From assembly GCA_029721435.1 (NCBI GenBank), contig CM056580.1, forward strand, positions 75,913,367 to 75,977,366: 64,000 nt of DNA, given 5' to 3'. Every line of letters starts with the position of its first letter. Position 1 is the first letter of the stretch. Shown here one piece after another: positions 23,110 to 34,501 of the stretch. The position numbers and the translations under genes were made by a program. This stretch comes from Gymnothorax reevesii (Eukaryota > Chordata > Actinopteri > Anguilliformes > Muraenidae). Below the pieces are notes generated by a model, which did not search any database, had not been told where the DNA came from, and worked only from the letters and a program-made list of their open reading frames with translations.

Positions 23110-24700
23110 TACAACCCCAATTCCGAAATAGTTGGGACAAAGTGTAAATTGTGAATAAAATCTAAACGCAATGACCTTCAAATCACACCAGCCAGTATTT
23201 TATTCACAATAGAACAGAGATAACACTGGAAATGTTGAAAGTGAGAAATGTTGCAATTTTATTGACAAAATGAGTTCGTTTCAAATTTGATCGCTGCTAC
23301 GGGTCTCAAAAAAGTTCACACAGTGGCCTGTTTACCATGGTATATAATCCCCTCTTCTTTTTAACACAGAGTGGAGGCATCTGGGCATCGAGGAGACAAA
23401 TTTCTTGAGTTTAGCCATTGGAATTTGATCCCACTGTTGTTTAATACCAGCTTCCAGCTGCTGGAGAGTTTCGGGTCTCCTTTGACGGACTTTACTTTTA
23501 ATTATGCGCCAAATGTTCTCAATTGGTGAAAGATCAGGACTGCAGGCAGGCCAGTTCAGCACACGGACTCTTCTACTACGAAGCCATGCTGTTGTTTAAG
23601 CTGCAGTATGTGGTTTTGCATTGCCATGGTCGAATACACAAGGCCTTCCCTGGAATTGATGTTTTCTGGAGGGGAGCATATGTTGCTCTAAAACCTTCAT
23701 ATACCTTTCAGCATTTATGGTGCTTTTTAAAACATGCAAGCGTCCCACACCATATGCACTAATGCATCCCCATACCATCAGAAATGCTGGCTTTTGAATT
23801 GAACCCCGATAACAGGAGGGGTGGTCTTTCTCCTCTTTAGCCCGGAGGACACAACGCCCATGATTGAACAAGAATGTCAAATTTGGACTCGTCTGACCAC
23901 AGGACACTTTGCCACTTTGCTACAGTCCATTTTAAATGCGCCTTGGCCCACAGAACACGGTAGCGCTTCTGGATCATGCTCAACAATGGCTTCCTTTTTG
24001 CATGATAGAGTTTTAGGTGGCATCTTTGGATGGCACGGCGGACTGTGTTTACAGAGAGTGGTTTCTTGAAGTATTCCTGGGTCCATTTAGTAATTTCAAT
24101 AACAGAATCATGCCGGTGAGTGATGCAGTGCTGTTTGAGGGCCCGAAGATCATGGGCATCCAGTTAAGGTCTTTAGCCTAATTCCTTACTCACAGAGATT
24201 TTTCCAGTTTCGCTGAATCTTTTGCACTGTTGCACTGTTGATGATGAGACCTTCAAAGCCTTTGCAATTTGACGTTGAGGTTCATTGTTTATAAAGTATT
24301 CCACAATTTTTTTTATGCAAGCCTTCACAGGTTGGAGAGCCTCTGGCCATCTTTACTTCTGAGAGCCTCAGCCTCTCTATAGCCAATCATGTCACACACT
24401 TGATGCCAGTTAACTTATTTACTAGCTAAATGTTCTTTCAGCTGATCCTCTTATATATTAATAGCTTTTTCAGCCCTTTTTTGCCTGTGTCCCAACTTTT
24501 TTGAGACCTGTTGCAGCCAGAAAATTTGAAATAAGCTTATTTTGTGGATAAAAATATAAAATGTCTCAGTTTCAACATTTGAAATGTTATCTATGCTCTA
24601 TTGTAAATAACATATTGGCTCATACGGTCTGAAAGTCATTGCATTTTGATTTTATTAACAATTTACAATTTGTCCCAATTGTTTTGAAATTGGGGTTGTA
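23110..24700 (-). mobile_element. Near full-length Tc1-like transposon with TA duplication
   Basis: TA at 23110-23111 and 24699-24700 flanks an element of 1587 bp. Its termini are CAACCCCAATTCCGAAATAG on the left and, reverse complemented, CAACCCCAATTTCAAAACAA on the right. The similarity extends some 70-75 bp inward (..TTGGGACAAA.TGTAAATTGT..). This terminus is a familiar teleost Tc1 type. The transposase is on the minus strand and is broken (see the separate entry). Confidence 0.92.
23332..24320 (-). pseudogene. Tc1-like transposase pseudogene
   Basis: On the minus strand, from about 24320 down: weak HTH remnants, then DLRALKQHCITHRHDS, KKPLSVNTVRRAIQRC, KLYHAKRKPLL, then [11 protein letters not shown] (first catalytic Asp, intact), then [41 protein letters not shown] (the second catalytic Asp position reads Gly), and finally LNWPACSPDLSPIENIW (catalytic Glu present). 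It ends RRGDYIPW at about 23332. These parts lie in at least three frames. With frameshifts and a lost catalytic residue the copy cannot be active. Confidence 0.88.
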
Positions 24701-26329
24701 AGTTTCGCAGTAAATTCTGCTTAATTATGTAACCAAGGCTTACGTGTAACCTTTTACAAGATGTGTTAGAAAAATTCAGGTCTACGAGCTCATGTTATAT
24801 GACCCTGAGAGTTCAGAATATATGGCATGAAAACTGAGACATGATTGAACTCACTCATAATTTAGTGCTCAAATTTGAATGGAAAAGTTTCCCTAGAAAT
24901 ACTGCTACTGCAAATCTTTTCCATGAAATGCAAGTTTAAAAGAGGCAGAGAGGAGGGAGTCATGTTTAAATGGAAAATATTTGTTGATATGCTTAGAACT
25001 CATATCACTTCATGATAAATGGCCCTTCAGAAATAATAGCATCTTGTAGCCTATAATCTCAGTTATTCATCTGGGTTTATTTATGAATTATAAAAACCAC
25101 CTAGATTTCATATTGTACTCTTAACAGTAGCCATAAATACAGATAAGCATCCGCGCAGCCAAGATTTTTTTTTTTTTTTTTTTGCATGAGCAACATCCTG
25201 ACAATATGCAAAAAGGGCATTCACATCTATTCCTATTTTCCTCCAGCTGTAAGCACTAATTCAAATTTTTTTCTGCCAGGGCTCCACACTTCTGGACAAA
25301 AAGAGGAATTTTGGGGGAGTAGTTCTATTTCAGGGGTCCTTTTCCATGGTACCTGAGAAGGAGTCATTTAAATGAGGTTGGACAAGGAAATTTTTGGAAG
25401 CGGATTTGAATGTCATCCGTCAGTAGAATGAGCATTATCATTAATTATTAAAGGTACAGATATGGGCTAGTAGGGCCCAACTGCAGCTACTAGTAGCTTG
25501 AGAGGGTCGTTATCTTCGACTAATATCGCTGATCAGTTAGATGGAAGTTGCATTATCTGACACAATTGCTGCAATAAAGCAGGAAATAACAATGTCAATT
25601 TATAAAGTGATAGCTCTGGGGTGCTTGGGCGGGCATGTAAAACAAAGAACTTTCTCACAAGAGACCAAGGCTCTGTCCTCGCCCCTGGGAGCTCAACATT
25701 TATAAGCATGCAGTATGTATCGTGTTTCAATGTAACATTAATTTGCATTTTGAACAGACAAACATTTGCCATTGATAAAAATGTAACTTAACTGCAAAGC
25801 CTGTTCACTATTTTTCAAAGCGAGTTTCTCCCTACTGCAGGTTTATATGAGGGCAAGATTGAATAATATCAGCAGAAAATGTTAGTTGCACGTAAACTGA
25901 GACTCAATCACCATATATGCAGAATTTTATTTGATTCTACCCACTTAGTTTGGAACAGCAATTTTTTGCCATGCAGAGTGCATACTGTAGCCGACATTCG
26001 TATTGACTGACAGTGTAGAACGTGTAATTACCTGGAGGGAGAGACACATTTACAGTCAGCGTTCTAAACTTAAATGATCAGGAGTACTGGAAAGATGTTG
26101 AGGTTGAGGACATCTGTCATCCAAGCAATCTGGATGTCCTCCCCACAGCAGTTGAAATAGCAATTTTACCAGCCTTATATGCCAGTTAAATCAATTAATG
26201 AATTAATCCTACCATTACAAATTGCAATGTGTAGCATTTTGTAAGCAAGTTACACTAAGCATACTAAAAACAGCAAGGCAACAATGAATAGAATTCAGCA
26301 GTATGTAAAAGATGCTCCAATGTCACAGA
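24701..26329. other. Intronic sequence; T19 run at 25165-25183
   Basis: AT-rich single-copy-looking sequence. A run of 19 T at 25165-25183 is the only low-complexity feature noted. Confidence 0.4.
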
Positions 26330-26757
26330 CCGTCTAAGCCCTGTCCCTCACCATGAGCGCCGGCTGCTGCAGTCCTGATCCGGTCCTGATCCAGTTCTGC
26401 ACCATCCTCCATATGCCACTTCCTGGTGCTACAGACGCCACTGTTCAGATGGACTTAAGTGGAACTCTTTTGCCATTTTACTCTATTTGACTTTATTTTG
26501 TTATTATTTATCTAGCCCTCAGATTTGGGCTTCCCCACTAAAGCCGGGTTCTTTCTGAGATTCCTTCCCACTGGGGAGTTTTTTCTCACCAGCGTTTGAG
26601 GATTTTTCTCCCTACTGGGAGTTTTTTTGCCTCATTTGCTGTAGGGGGGAATAGACTGGGCACTGCCCTTATATTTATTTAATCTCTCACTGTAAAGCGT
26701 CTTTGTGGCAGTCTCTGTGAAAAGTGCTATACAAATAAACTGAATTGAATTGAACCA
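26330..26757 (+). mobile_element. L2-clade LINE 3' end
   Basis: The segment reads like the 3' untranslated region of fish L2 LINEs. The clues are GATTTGGGCTTCCCCACTAA, then TTCCCACTGGGGAGTTTTTT and CTACTGGGAGTTTTTTTGCC, then TGTAAAGCGTCTTTGTGGCA and the terminal TGAATTGAATTGAA (26741-26754). No reverse-transcriptase coding sequence precedes it, so the copy is severely 5'-truncated. The start is approximate. Confidence 0.8.
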
Positions 26758-28100
26758 ACTCAAATGGCCACATTTAAAAGTATGCAGCCACGTCTCCTCG
26801 ATATACAGTATTCTACAAATGAACACAATCCATGGTAACATCCAAGTGCTGTGGCTCACAAATGATTAACCTTGACATGAGACTGATCACGGGCGAGTTT
26901 GCGATAGCCCATGTGAGTATCACATATAATAAGGAAAATTGAGCCCAGTAAAGTCAAATGGTACATGAATATTAAAAGGTGTTCGTCTGATTTTCCAAAA
27001 AGAAAACGTTATTTTGTTTTTACATTTTACTGATCCAGTTAATCAATGCCCATTAGGTAAAAAAAAAAATGGAACAATGTGCAAATTTAAAATTAGCATT
27101 TGACATTCCATTTTTTTTTCACCACAGTAATTACAAGAACTTCACAGCTATAAGTAAAGTAATTTTGACCTACTGAATAAATTTGTACAAAACTAATTTC
27201 TCATTCCTAAGAATGAAATTAGCGTAATTCTGATTGAAGAAGCTGTTTTCATCACATCAAGTCTTGAATGGCTGTTATTTAAATAAGTTAGAATTAATTC
27301 ATTTTTTTGAATGAGGATTGTTGTATTGTTTTCAACATACCGGATCACATATGTTCTTTAGGCATTCAACACACAGCCCAGAAACTTGAATAATGAAGTA
27401 AAAGCATTTAAGGCCTCAAAAGGAAGCAATATCATTTAAATTTAGTGCTGCGTGTTTATTAAGTCAAAGTTGGATTTTATTTTTTCCCACTCTCACAACT
27501 CTGATAAAAAGTTTCGTCTTGACAATTAATGAAGATACAGACATTATCATAAAAAATACAGTCTAAATGCAATTGTAGAACCTGAATATTTGATTTGGCT
27601 CAAAACACTTGCCAAAAATCATTTTGTTGGAACACATGCCCATTACACAGGTAAAATCTGAATGTTTGGGTGATCTGACACAATCCAGAGCGAGCAGTTA
27701 ACTTTTATAATCCTACAGCCTGCCGGTGAGAGTGGCATCCTTTGTTCCCCACGGTGGGGGGTGGGAGCTATCAAGTCTAGCAGGCCCAGCATCTCTGGAA
27801 CTCAAACTCACTGGTTTCATTGAAGTTAAAGCGCAGCTACTTCAACTGGCTTAAAACAACTTAAACCTCTATCAAATTCATATTTTGTTTATGTTCAATA
27901 TCCTAAAAGGAACCTCACATATATTTATCACACAATTGGGCTATAATATTCCATTTTAAGGCCTCTCCATGACAACTGCATCATTTTAGCACACATTCCT
28001 ATCATGTTTGGTCTCTTTATTTTCGGGGGAGTCCAAGGAGTTGAATGGAACATGTTTCATTTCCCTTGGAATTATGGTTCATCGTTTGTAAGATTCATTC
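26758..28100. other. Intronic sequence without recognised features
   Basis: AT-rich, with A runs (27059-27069) and T runs (27112-27119). CCCACGGTGGGGGGTGGG at about 27748 is a small GC-rich island. No element was recognised. Confidence 0.4.
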
Positions 28101-28104
28101 AAGC

Positions 28105-29290
28105 AACTACCCTAGTCTCCCTGTGCAAATTATCTCATCACCTAGGCCAGTAAAACTCTGATTCGGCCAACCTTCCCTCTACCTTTTTCGGAGGCGTGGT
28201 TTGGAGTCTTTAAAGGTACGAGATCCTAAGGGGGCGTGCTCTTCTCTTCTCTCTTCGCTCTTATTCTGACCTGTCCTTCTCTGTCAACGTCTGACGCATA
28301 GGTAAGTGGGAAAAAGTCACATGGCTCCTTGCTCTGCGGAGCGTGGGAACATTTGACTTCTCCCCGACCACGTGGAGCGACTTTAGCTCCGCGTGGTCAT
28401 TCATCTTTTCCAGGTATGAAAATATTCTAAATCCTTCTAAATTATATGTAACGGTAATTGGCTTATCATTGATTTATTTGATTCAAGTTGCGCCTACCTG
28501 GTGAATTCAATTATTGTTATTCCTTTTTCAGCTTGCGTGATTTTCCTTGATTTGTAACACTGGTATATTCTAGCCTTGTTGCGACCGGGGCTTAAAGGGA
28601 AATTCCTACCAAGACGTGTAGGTAACGATACTTCTAAATTAGATTGGGATTATGTTCTACCCCTTAAGGATTTATGGAATACCGGCTCTTAAGGTTTAGC
28701 TATTAAGGATACCCTTGGGCGTGTATTTTATTTATATGCCGGTGTCTGGTTGATCTTTCTAAGGAGCCCTTGGGTATACATATATAATCTGGGTTCTTGA
28801 TACATTCACGCTCAGTGCTTTATTTAAGCCTCGATGCTGCTATCAAGATAGTCTCGTTTCACCAATGGAAGTATTGTCGAATTGATTCCAGGACAGTTGC
28901 GTTTAATTAACCCTGGGGACGTATTTACTGAGCAATCATGGTTTGCGCTGCCGTATCTGATGGCAGATTTGTCTCGGAATCCACGCAGGTGTTTTCTACA
29001 TTATCAATTCTAATTCTAATTTGGAGTCAGATTTTTAACGAGGTTATAGCCAAATTTTGTATTCTACTTGATCTATGGAGTCAGATTAATCGTAAACATT
29101 GCGCTTTCATGCCCCGTCCTCGGACGGTGAAAGATTATTCATTTCATTGTGATTCACCCCAGCCAGAAGAATGCTCTAATTAAAGTTAGACTAAGAGAAC
29201 ACGTAAGGCCTTCAACCCAGGCAATATCCGCCGTTTGGTTATTGTCTTGTTTGGGGTTTTACACAATAGTAAAATCAAAATGAATGTCGG
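28105..29290 (+). other. Unclassified promoter-like segment, possibly part of an LTR or unknown element
   Basis: From about 28190 the base composition shifts. GGAGTCTTTAAAGGTACGAG (28202-28221) could serve as a TATA-type box, followed by a pyrimidine-rich initiator-like tract, a leader-like stretch and a strong donor (GCATAG|GTAAGTGGG, 28297-28311). A perfect-looking stem pairs GACCACGTGGAGC with GCTCCGCGTGGTC (28366-28398, 7-base loop, one G.T position). A second donor-like CCAG|GTATGA follows at about 28410. No primer-binding site, terminal repeats or coding frame could be found, so the class is open. Confidence 0.3.
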
Positions 29291-30660
29291 AGTTTAGCAT
29301 TCCACAAAGACAGGTTATGCCTAATACCAACAACAGTCAGGGAGAAAGAAGTGATAGCAAGGAACCTATGTTCACTGATTTTCAGGCAGAGCATAACTGA
29401 GCATGTGCAGTCCAAGCCTGCAGTTGAACTGAGGTCAGTTAAATCCAATGAGCAGCCTAAAAGCTGGACTCAGCGTGGACTCATCTCAACATGACAGGGT
29501 ACATACATGCCTTTTTACCTTAGGGGATGGGGCTCTCGGAACGAGGAATGAGAGTGCATTACTTGCTGCAATTTATTAAAGCCCTCTCAAACTGTCCTTT
29601 CCAATCACACACAAAGCAATCACTAGACAGCATACCCCCAGCAAGACAGCCAAGCATCCTTTCAAAGCAGTGTATTTTCTTCTAAGTGAGATGTGCTTAT
29701 CTAAATTCAGATCACACACGGCAGGTCCCAGTTAAGCTGTCATCCCTGAACAAATCAAGGTTCTTGTTTTCGAAATAAACATAAAAAGAACCCCTTACAA
29801 TTCCAGTAGACCATCATTAAATAATCTCTTTAATGATATGCTGCTTTTCCTTCAAGTATTGGTGGAAGAGTTTTTTGTACTCAAAGCACTTTTTTTGAAG
29901 CTATAGTGAAAATTCCTGAGGGCTGTTTGTCTGTGAGCAGAGTTAAAAAACAAATCCTACTTAAAACGATGACTTATAAACTGCCCGACAGTAATAATTT
30001 ATCACTGCTGGTGTTGGCCAAGCATAGTTGCAACAGAGAACCCGAGGACTTACTTAGCAAACTGAAAATGCCTGTCTTTCCTTACCCATCATGGGAAACA
30101 ATGCACGTTTTTGTACGGGGGTCATCAATTTTGGATGGCCTCCGGACGCACACTCGGGGTATTCTCCATTAAATTTTGTTCCTTTATCATACAGTCAACA
30201 ACGGTGTCACATGGCAGTGGACTGAGAATGCACTTTTGTGTCATTAGTGACCCGGGATCAATTCACCTCCTGACCAGTGGGCCTGAACAGATGGTTGCTG
30301 GATAAAGGCCACAGCAATAATGAGGCTTCAGACATAGTGGATACAGCAGAGGCACTGGACTGGGACAGGGGACGCACGGTGAGGGGGGACAAGACAGCAG
30401 CCTTATATAAATGCTCTCCCATAATGAACATAATGTACCACTGCAGAAAGGATAATATCCCTTCATAGCTCTGCGACTTTTGAATTACGAAACTTCAGCT
30501 AAATGAAAGGGTGAAATCCTTGCATTATCACTCTCTTTTAGACCGCCGATTCACTAGAGTTTTCATAATGTATTGTTTTTGTCTGAGTAATACATTTGGA
30601 TATTATATCACACTTTGAAACTTTGAAAAGATCAAAAGAAAAAGTCAAAGCAAAGATGTT
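29291..30660. other. Single-copy-looking intronic block
   Basis: High-complexity sequence, notably 30090-30480, without repeat signatures. Overlapping 60-90 codon frames on both strands have no domains. It may be an ordinary intron or a conserved non-coding element. Confidence 0.3.
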
Positions 30661-30664
30661 CATT

Positions 30665-30800
30665 TGAGAGCGATGCACTCGGGTGTTTCAATCCCAGCCG
30701 CACATTTACTGGCCACTGCCTGAGGGCCCTATAGGCGGAGTAGCGATTGGCTCAGCCTTGCCGGAGATAATAGGAGTTAAATCTGTGAAACAACCCAAGT
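30665..30800 (+). mobile_element. tRNA-derived SINE, 5' half
   Basis: GGGTGTTTCAATCCCAGCCG (30681-30700) aligns with the B-box region of the SINE at 45195-45595 (TTGTTCGAATCCCAGCCACC). The downstream TTGCCGGAGATAATAGGAGT matches CTCGCCGGAGATAATAGGGC of that copy. The 3' half and tail are missing. Confidence 0.65.
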
Positions 30801-31341
30801 CATGCCCCCCAGCTAGACTATGTACCCTGAGTTAAAGTAGGCTAGCCTGTTTTATACCTCAGGTATAATATACCTCAGATTATACCCTCATACTCAGAGC
30901 TGGGATTAAAATGAGCTAGTCTGCTTTATTTTCTCGGTATATTCTGGACAAGTCCCCTTTTTGTAAGATCAACAATTCCATATTTCGGAGCCAAATAATA
31001 CGTCACTGCACACTCAGATAGACAAAATAATCAAGAATAATCATGGATTGTCATGACAGGCCTTCAGAATTTTGGCCACAGGGGTTTTGACATGAATCTC
31101 CTTGTCTCTTGGAAGAGTGTTCCTCAGGCTGCACAAAATGGCTCAGCTTTTTGACAGAACTGAGACTTTGCATTCACACACTTGGAAGGATCAGGTCATA
31201 GATATGCAGAGGATACTTTCAATCAGAGCTGGTTTAGAACTTCAAAATCTGGATCACTTCCCCTAGTTTTTCCATCTTAATTTACTTCTCTTCGTTATTC
31301 CCACAAAAACAGGTTATGATAGTAATTATATAATTACAGAT
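30801..31341. other. Intronic sequence with short CTCAGGTATAATATACCT-like palindrome
   Basis: AGGTATAATATACCT (about 30862-30876) is a small palindrome within repeated TATACC words (30850-30890). Related words (TTTATACCCCAGGGTATA) occur at 34134-34151, just before another SINE piece. Otherwise nothing was recognised. Confidence 0.35.
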
Positions 31342-31765
31342 ATGGGGCTCTAATTTCGTAGACCAGGCGTAGGCGCGGCGCAGGCGCGGCGCATGGGGGG
31401 TGCGCCGCGCCAACGGGGTGTGTCCAGGCGTATGTGGCAATTTCGTGCCCGGCGTAGCCTGGCGCAAGAACTCCTCTGTCCCGCCTCTGCCCCTCCTTCC
31501 AGCGCAAGTTGGCAAAGAAGGCGACACAGCCGAGTCAAATCTTGCTCACTGGCAAGAGAAACGATGGATCGCGTGTTCCCATGAATTACAAACTGTTGCT
31601 GCTTTAAATTTTGGGATTAACATGCATGGACAACAATGCAAGATACGTGACACATTTATTTTCAATATGCGATCTTAACTCAGTACGAGATCATAGCAAT
31701 CAGGCTGCATTCCTTTTCCCCACTGAAGACGATAAAACCGAAGTGACAATAATAGTAGCCTTGTA

Positions 31766-32704
31766 TTAAGCCGCTTGCACACTGGACGCGAAACGAATTT
31801 TTCGCTCGACAGATTGCGTCTTGTGCCCGAAAGTCTGACAGGGTTTTAATAAATCTCCGTGTCCGACAGTCTATTATTGTTTTTAATTTCTTCAAATCTG
31901 CTGACTCTTGTCGATATTAAACGTGAATGTTTTGATAAGAGGGCTCAGTTCTTTAAGACGAGTACCGAGAATTTCAATCAATGTTTCTGTTTAAGCTCTG
32001 CTCAGTAAAGCGAGTCGACACTGGCATGGGACAATGCACAATGCCTCCGTGTCTGACAGCTAAAAAAAAAAAAAAAAAGAGGACGATTAGAACAGATTGA
32101 TACCGAAATAAAGAATAAAAAGAAACATTTTAACAACAGAACATCCAATGAACACTGGGATTTATTTTTTAGCGGGTCATCTTTGTTGGATATCCCGTTA
32201 TAAATCTGTTCTCATTTCAATACTTTTACTTTTTGCTGGCTGGTGGACATGGAGTATTTTGCATTTCGTGTCGGACAGTCTTAATCGTGCATGCGATAAT
32301 TTCTTCACACTGTCAATGGTCATGGAATTGATTTGCTCACGCACTGTTTTATCTCAGCTGTGGAAATAAAGCGTGAATCTGTTCGGTCCATCTGACTAAT
32401 TTTCAAAAGAAAGACCGAATAAAGACTGCTGGCTATCTTCAACGGAAGAAAACAGAAGAATAGGCTAAAAAAACCAAGAAAAGTCGATAGCTATCAATTT
32501 GCATTCTGTGAAGGTCGAACACAAAAATGGCCAAGTTTCCACGTCTAATAATTCCTGGAATACTCGGAAAAATTAGAACTTTTATGACTTTCGGACACGG
32601 AGCTATATTAAAACCCTGTCCAACTATCGCGTCTTAACATTGACTTTGTCTGTAATCAGTCGGGCGAAAAATTCGTTTCGCGTCCAGTGTGCAAGCGGCT
32701 TTAA
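31766..32704. mobile_element. Nested TTAA-target MITE (931 bp) inside the Harbinger-like element
   Basis: TTAA occurs at 31766-31769 and 32701-32704. The ends are GCCGCTTGCACACTGGACGC and its inverse, and the match continues as GAAACGAATTTTTCGC for over 40 bp with few differences. Deeper arms also pair: GACAGGGTTTTAATA..CTCCGTGTCCG near 31837 is inverted near 32591-32620. A TTAA target and long arms suggest a piggyBac- or Kolobok-type non-autonomous element. There is no coding frame. Because it sits inside the Harbinger-like copy, it inserted later. Confidence 0.8.
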
Positions 32705-32727
32705 TGAGCATAGAACGAAAGCATTCG

Positions 32728-32730
<3 letters not shown>

Positions 32731-32788
<58 letters not shown>
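32731..32788. repeat. (TA)29 microsatellite
   Basis: An uninterrupted run of about 29 TA units, lying 26 bp after the nested TTAA element. The purity suggests recent expansion and probable length polymorphism. Confidence 0.98.
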
Positions 32789-32791
<3 letters not shown>

Positions 32792-33326
32792 TGTGGTTGG
32801 CTGAGAAAGATGTGAAGTCGTTAGTTTGCATCACAGATTCAGCTGCGTTGATTAAGCCATTACGCGTGGCAACCGCCTTTAATCTGACATCAGGACAATC
32901 GATATAGATACAATAATTTATGTCCTTATTCAGATAGCTACATTAAATCGTGCTTCCTGTAATTATTTCTTGCATTGAAATGTGCCTGACATTCTGTAAA
33001 ACTGCCTGTGAGATTTCGGTGACGTGTGCGCTCTCTGCGCCGGTCAGCCAAATTACCACTGCACGGAAATTAAACCAGGTTGGAGTTGGCGAGTTTTTTG
33101 CGCAACTCCAGCGGAGACTTTTTCTACGAAATTGTCACTGCGTCTTGATGAATATGTGACACCTCCCCCTACTACGCCGCCACACCCATCTCGGCGCACC
33201 TTGGTCTACCGAAGGCTGCGCGCCTCACGAAATTACCACTACGCGGGCTGCGCCCTACGAAATTACCACTGCGCGGCCTGCGCTTCGCTACGCCACCTGC
33301 GCTGCGCCAGGAAATTAGAGCCCATG

Positions 33327-34150
33327 ATAGTAACTGGGGCACCTATAGTAATCAAAAAATATAAAATTAAATCACTCGCTGTGGTGCCACCTAAGAGTGC
33401 AATTCCATGAATACTGATGTTGTGCATGATCAAGTAGACATGTAGGCATAAGTTATAAAATTGTAACATTCGCACAGGTTTTACTGTGTTTTTTGTTTGT
33501 TTGTTTTTTTAGTCTGCATGCATCTGTGGTATTACCATGCATAATACATAACTATCATGCCAATCCCTGAAAAAATTGCAGGAATAGAGCAATCATTTTC
33601 CATGTATGGGGAAAATATGGCAACAATCCATGAAAAGCAAGTGAAAATAAGAACAGGGTCAGTCAACTAGCTCTTCCCCCTTTTTACCAGCGCAAAAACT
33701 GAAAAGATTTTTGTGGAATAACCTTCTGATTACATGTTAGCATAATCTTTGGCTTGTACACATCAGTGACCTTCCCAGCCTATTAGCTTTCGAATGATAA
33801 GCAACTGCTTCTTGCCCTTTTAGAAAAGCTAAAAAATATTTTAGCTATAAAAAAAATATCTCATCCTGGCAGACACTTGTAAGCATCAGCCAAGTTTGAT
33901 CTGTAGGGTATCAGGAGGTCTAGAGGAAAATTACTACTTACCATGTGTGCTGAAATTACTTCATGTCAAGGGCAATATCATATTTTGCATATCATATGTG
34001 CAATATCAAGTTGCACTTGCAACTGTTGGAAATGGTGTCATTGGTAACCTGGGGTGGGGGTACAATCTGGACAAGGGGGGCACAAGTCTGGCTTCGCCCC
34101 AAAAAAACTTGGAATATATACCAGCCTAGGCCATTTTATACCCCAGGGTA
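33327..34150. other. Intronic sequence without recognised features
   Basis: AT-rich. GTGCAATTCCATGAATA (33398-33414) echoes a word near 20706, and a G-rich patch occurs at 34050-34082. No element could be delimited. Confidence 0.35.
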
Positions 34151-34164
34151 TACTTTAGGCGAGC

Positions 34165-34500
34165 GGGCTAATCTGGCCTGCTACATCTCTCAAAATTTGT
34201 TTGTCTCATTGCTCTTTGGTAGCCAATCCTGGTTGGCCAGGCACCTGTCGCTGTATGAGTAAATTGTACACTGACTGCATTACCCTCCCACGGCATAGGC
34301 AGTGTGTGATAGTGTATAGGCAGTGTGTGATAGTGTATAGGCACTGTGTGATAGGGTAAAGGGCAAGTCATCACATAACCCGGAGAAATGAAGTGTCACA
34401 GCATCTTCTCCTGAGTCAAAGGGAGCAGGTGACAGCAGTGGACCAAACAGTTCAGCTGAGTTCAGGGTTAGGAAATGGGGGAGAAAAGAGTTCTCCATTC
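34165..34500 (+). mobile_element. tRNA-derived SINE, 3' part, with internal 21-bp minisatellite
   Basis: AAATTGTACACTGACTGCAT, AAGTCATCACATAACCCGGA, TCTTCTCCTGAGTCAAAGGG and AGCTGAGTTCAGGG line up in order with the SINE copy at 45195-45595. ATAGGCAGTGTGTGATAGTGT is tandemly repeated about three times (34295-34357), an expansion absent from the other copy. The tRNA-like head is not visible. The copy abuts the piggyBac-like element that begins at 34502. Confidence 0.7.
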
Positions 34501-34501
34501 A

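Larger units (their letters stand above)
31342..33326. mobile_element. PIF/Harbinger-like element (2 kb) with 3-bp ATG duplication
   Basis: ATG at 31342-31344 and 33324-33326 flanks an element that starts GGGCTCTAATTTCGTAGACC and ends GCGCCAGGAAATTAGAGCCC. The terminal GGGCTCTAATTTC.. is inverted at the two ends, and GC-rich subterminal sequence (GCGCAGGCGCGGCGC left; CTGCGCTGCGCC and repeats of CGAAATTACCACTGCGCG right) extends the arms well over 100 bp. Three-bp duplications and long GC-rich arms suit Harbinger-type non-autonomous elements. There is no transposase. A second element is nested at 31766-32704, followed by a TA microsatellite. Confidence 0.75.

Noticed and set aside
28105..29290. 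Solo LTR
   Set aside because: Promoter-like signals are present, but no matching TG..CA ends with a target duplication could be fixed, so it is left unclassified rather than called an LTR.
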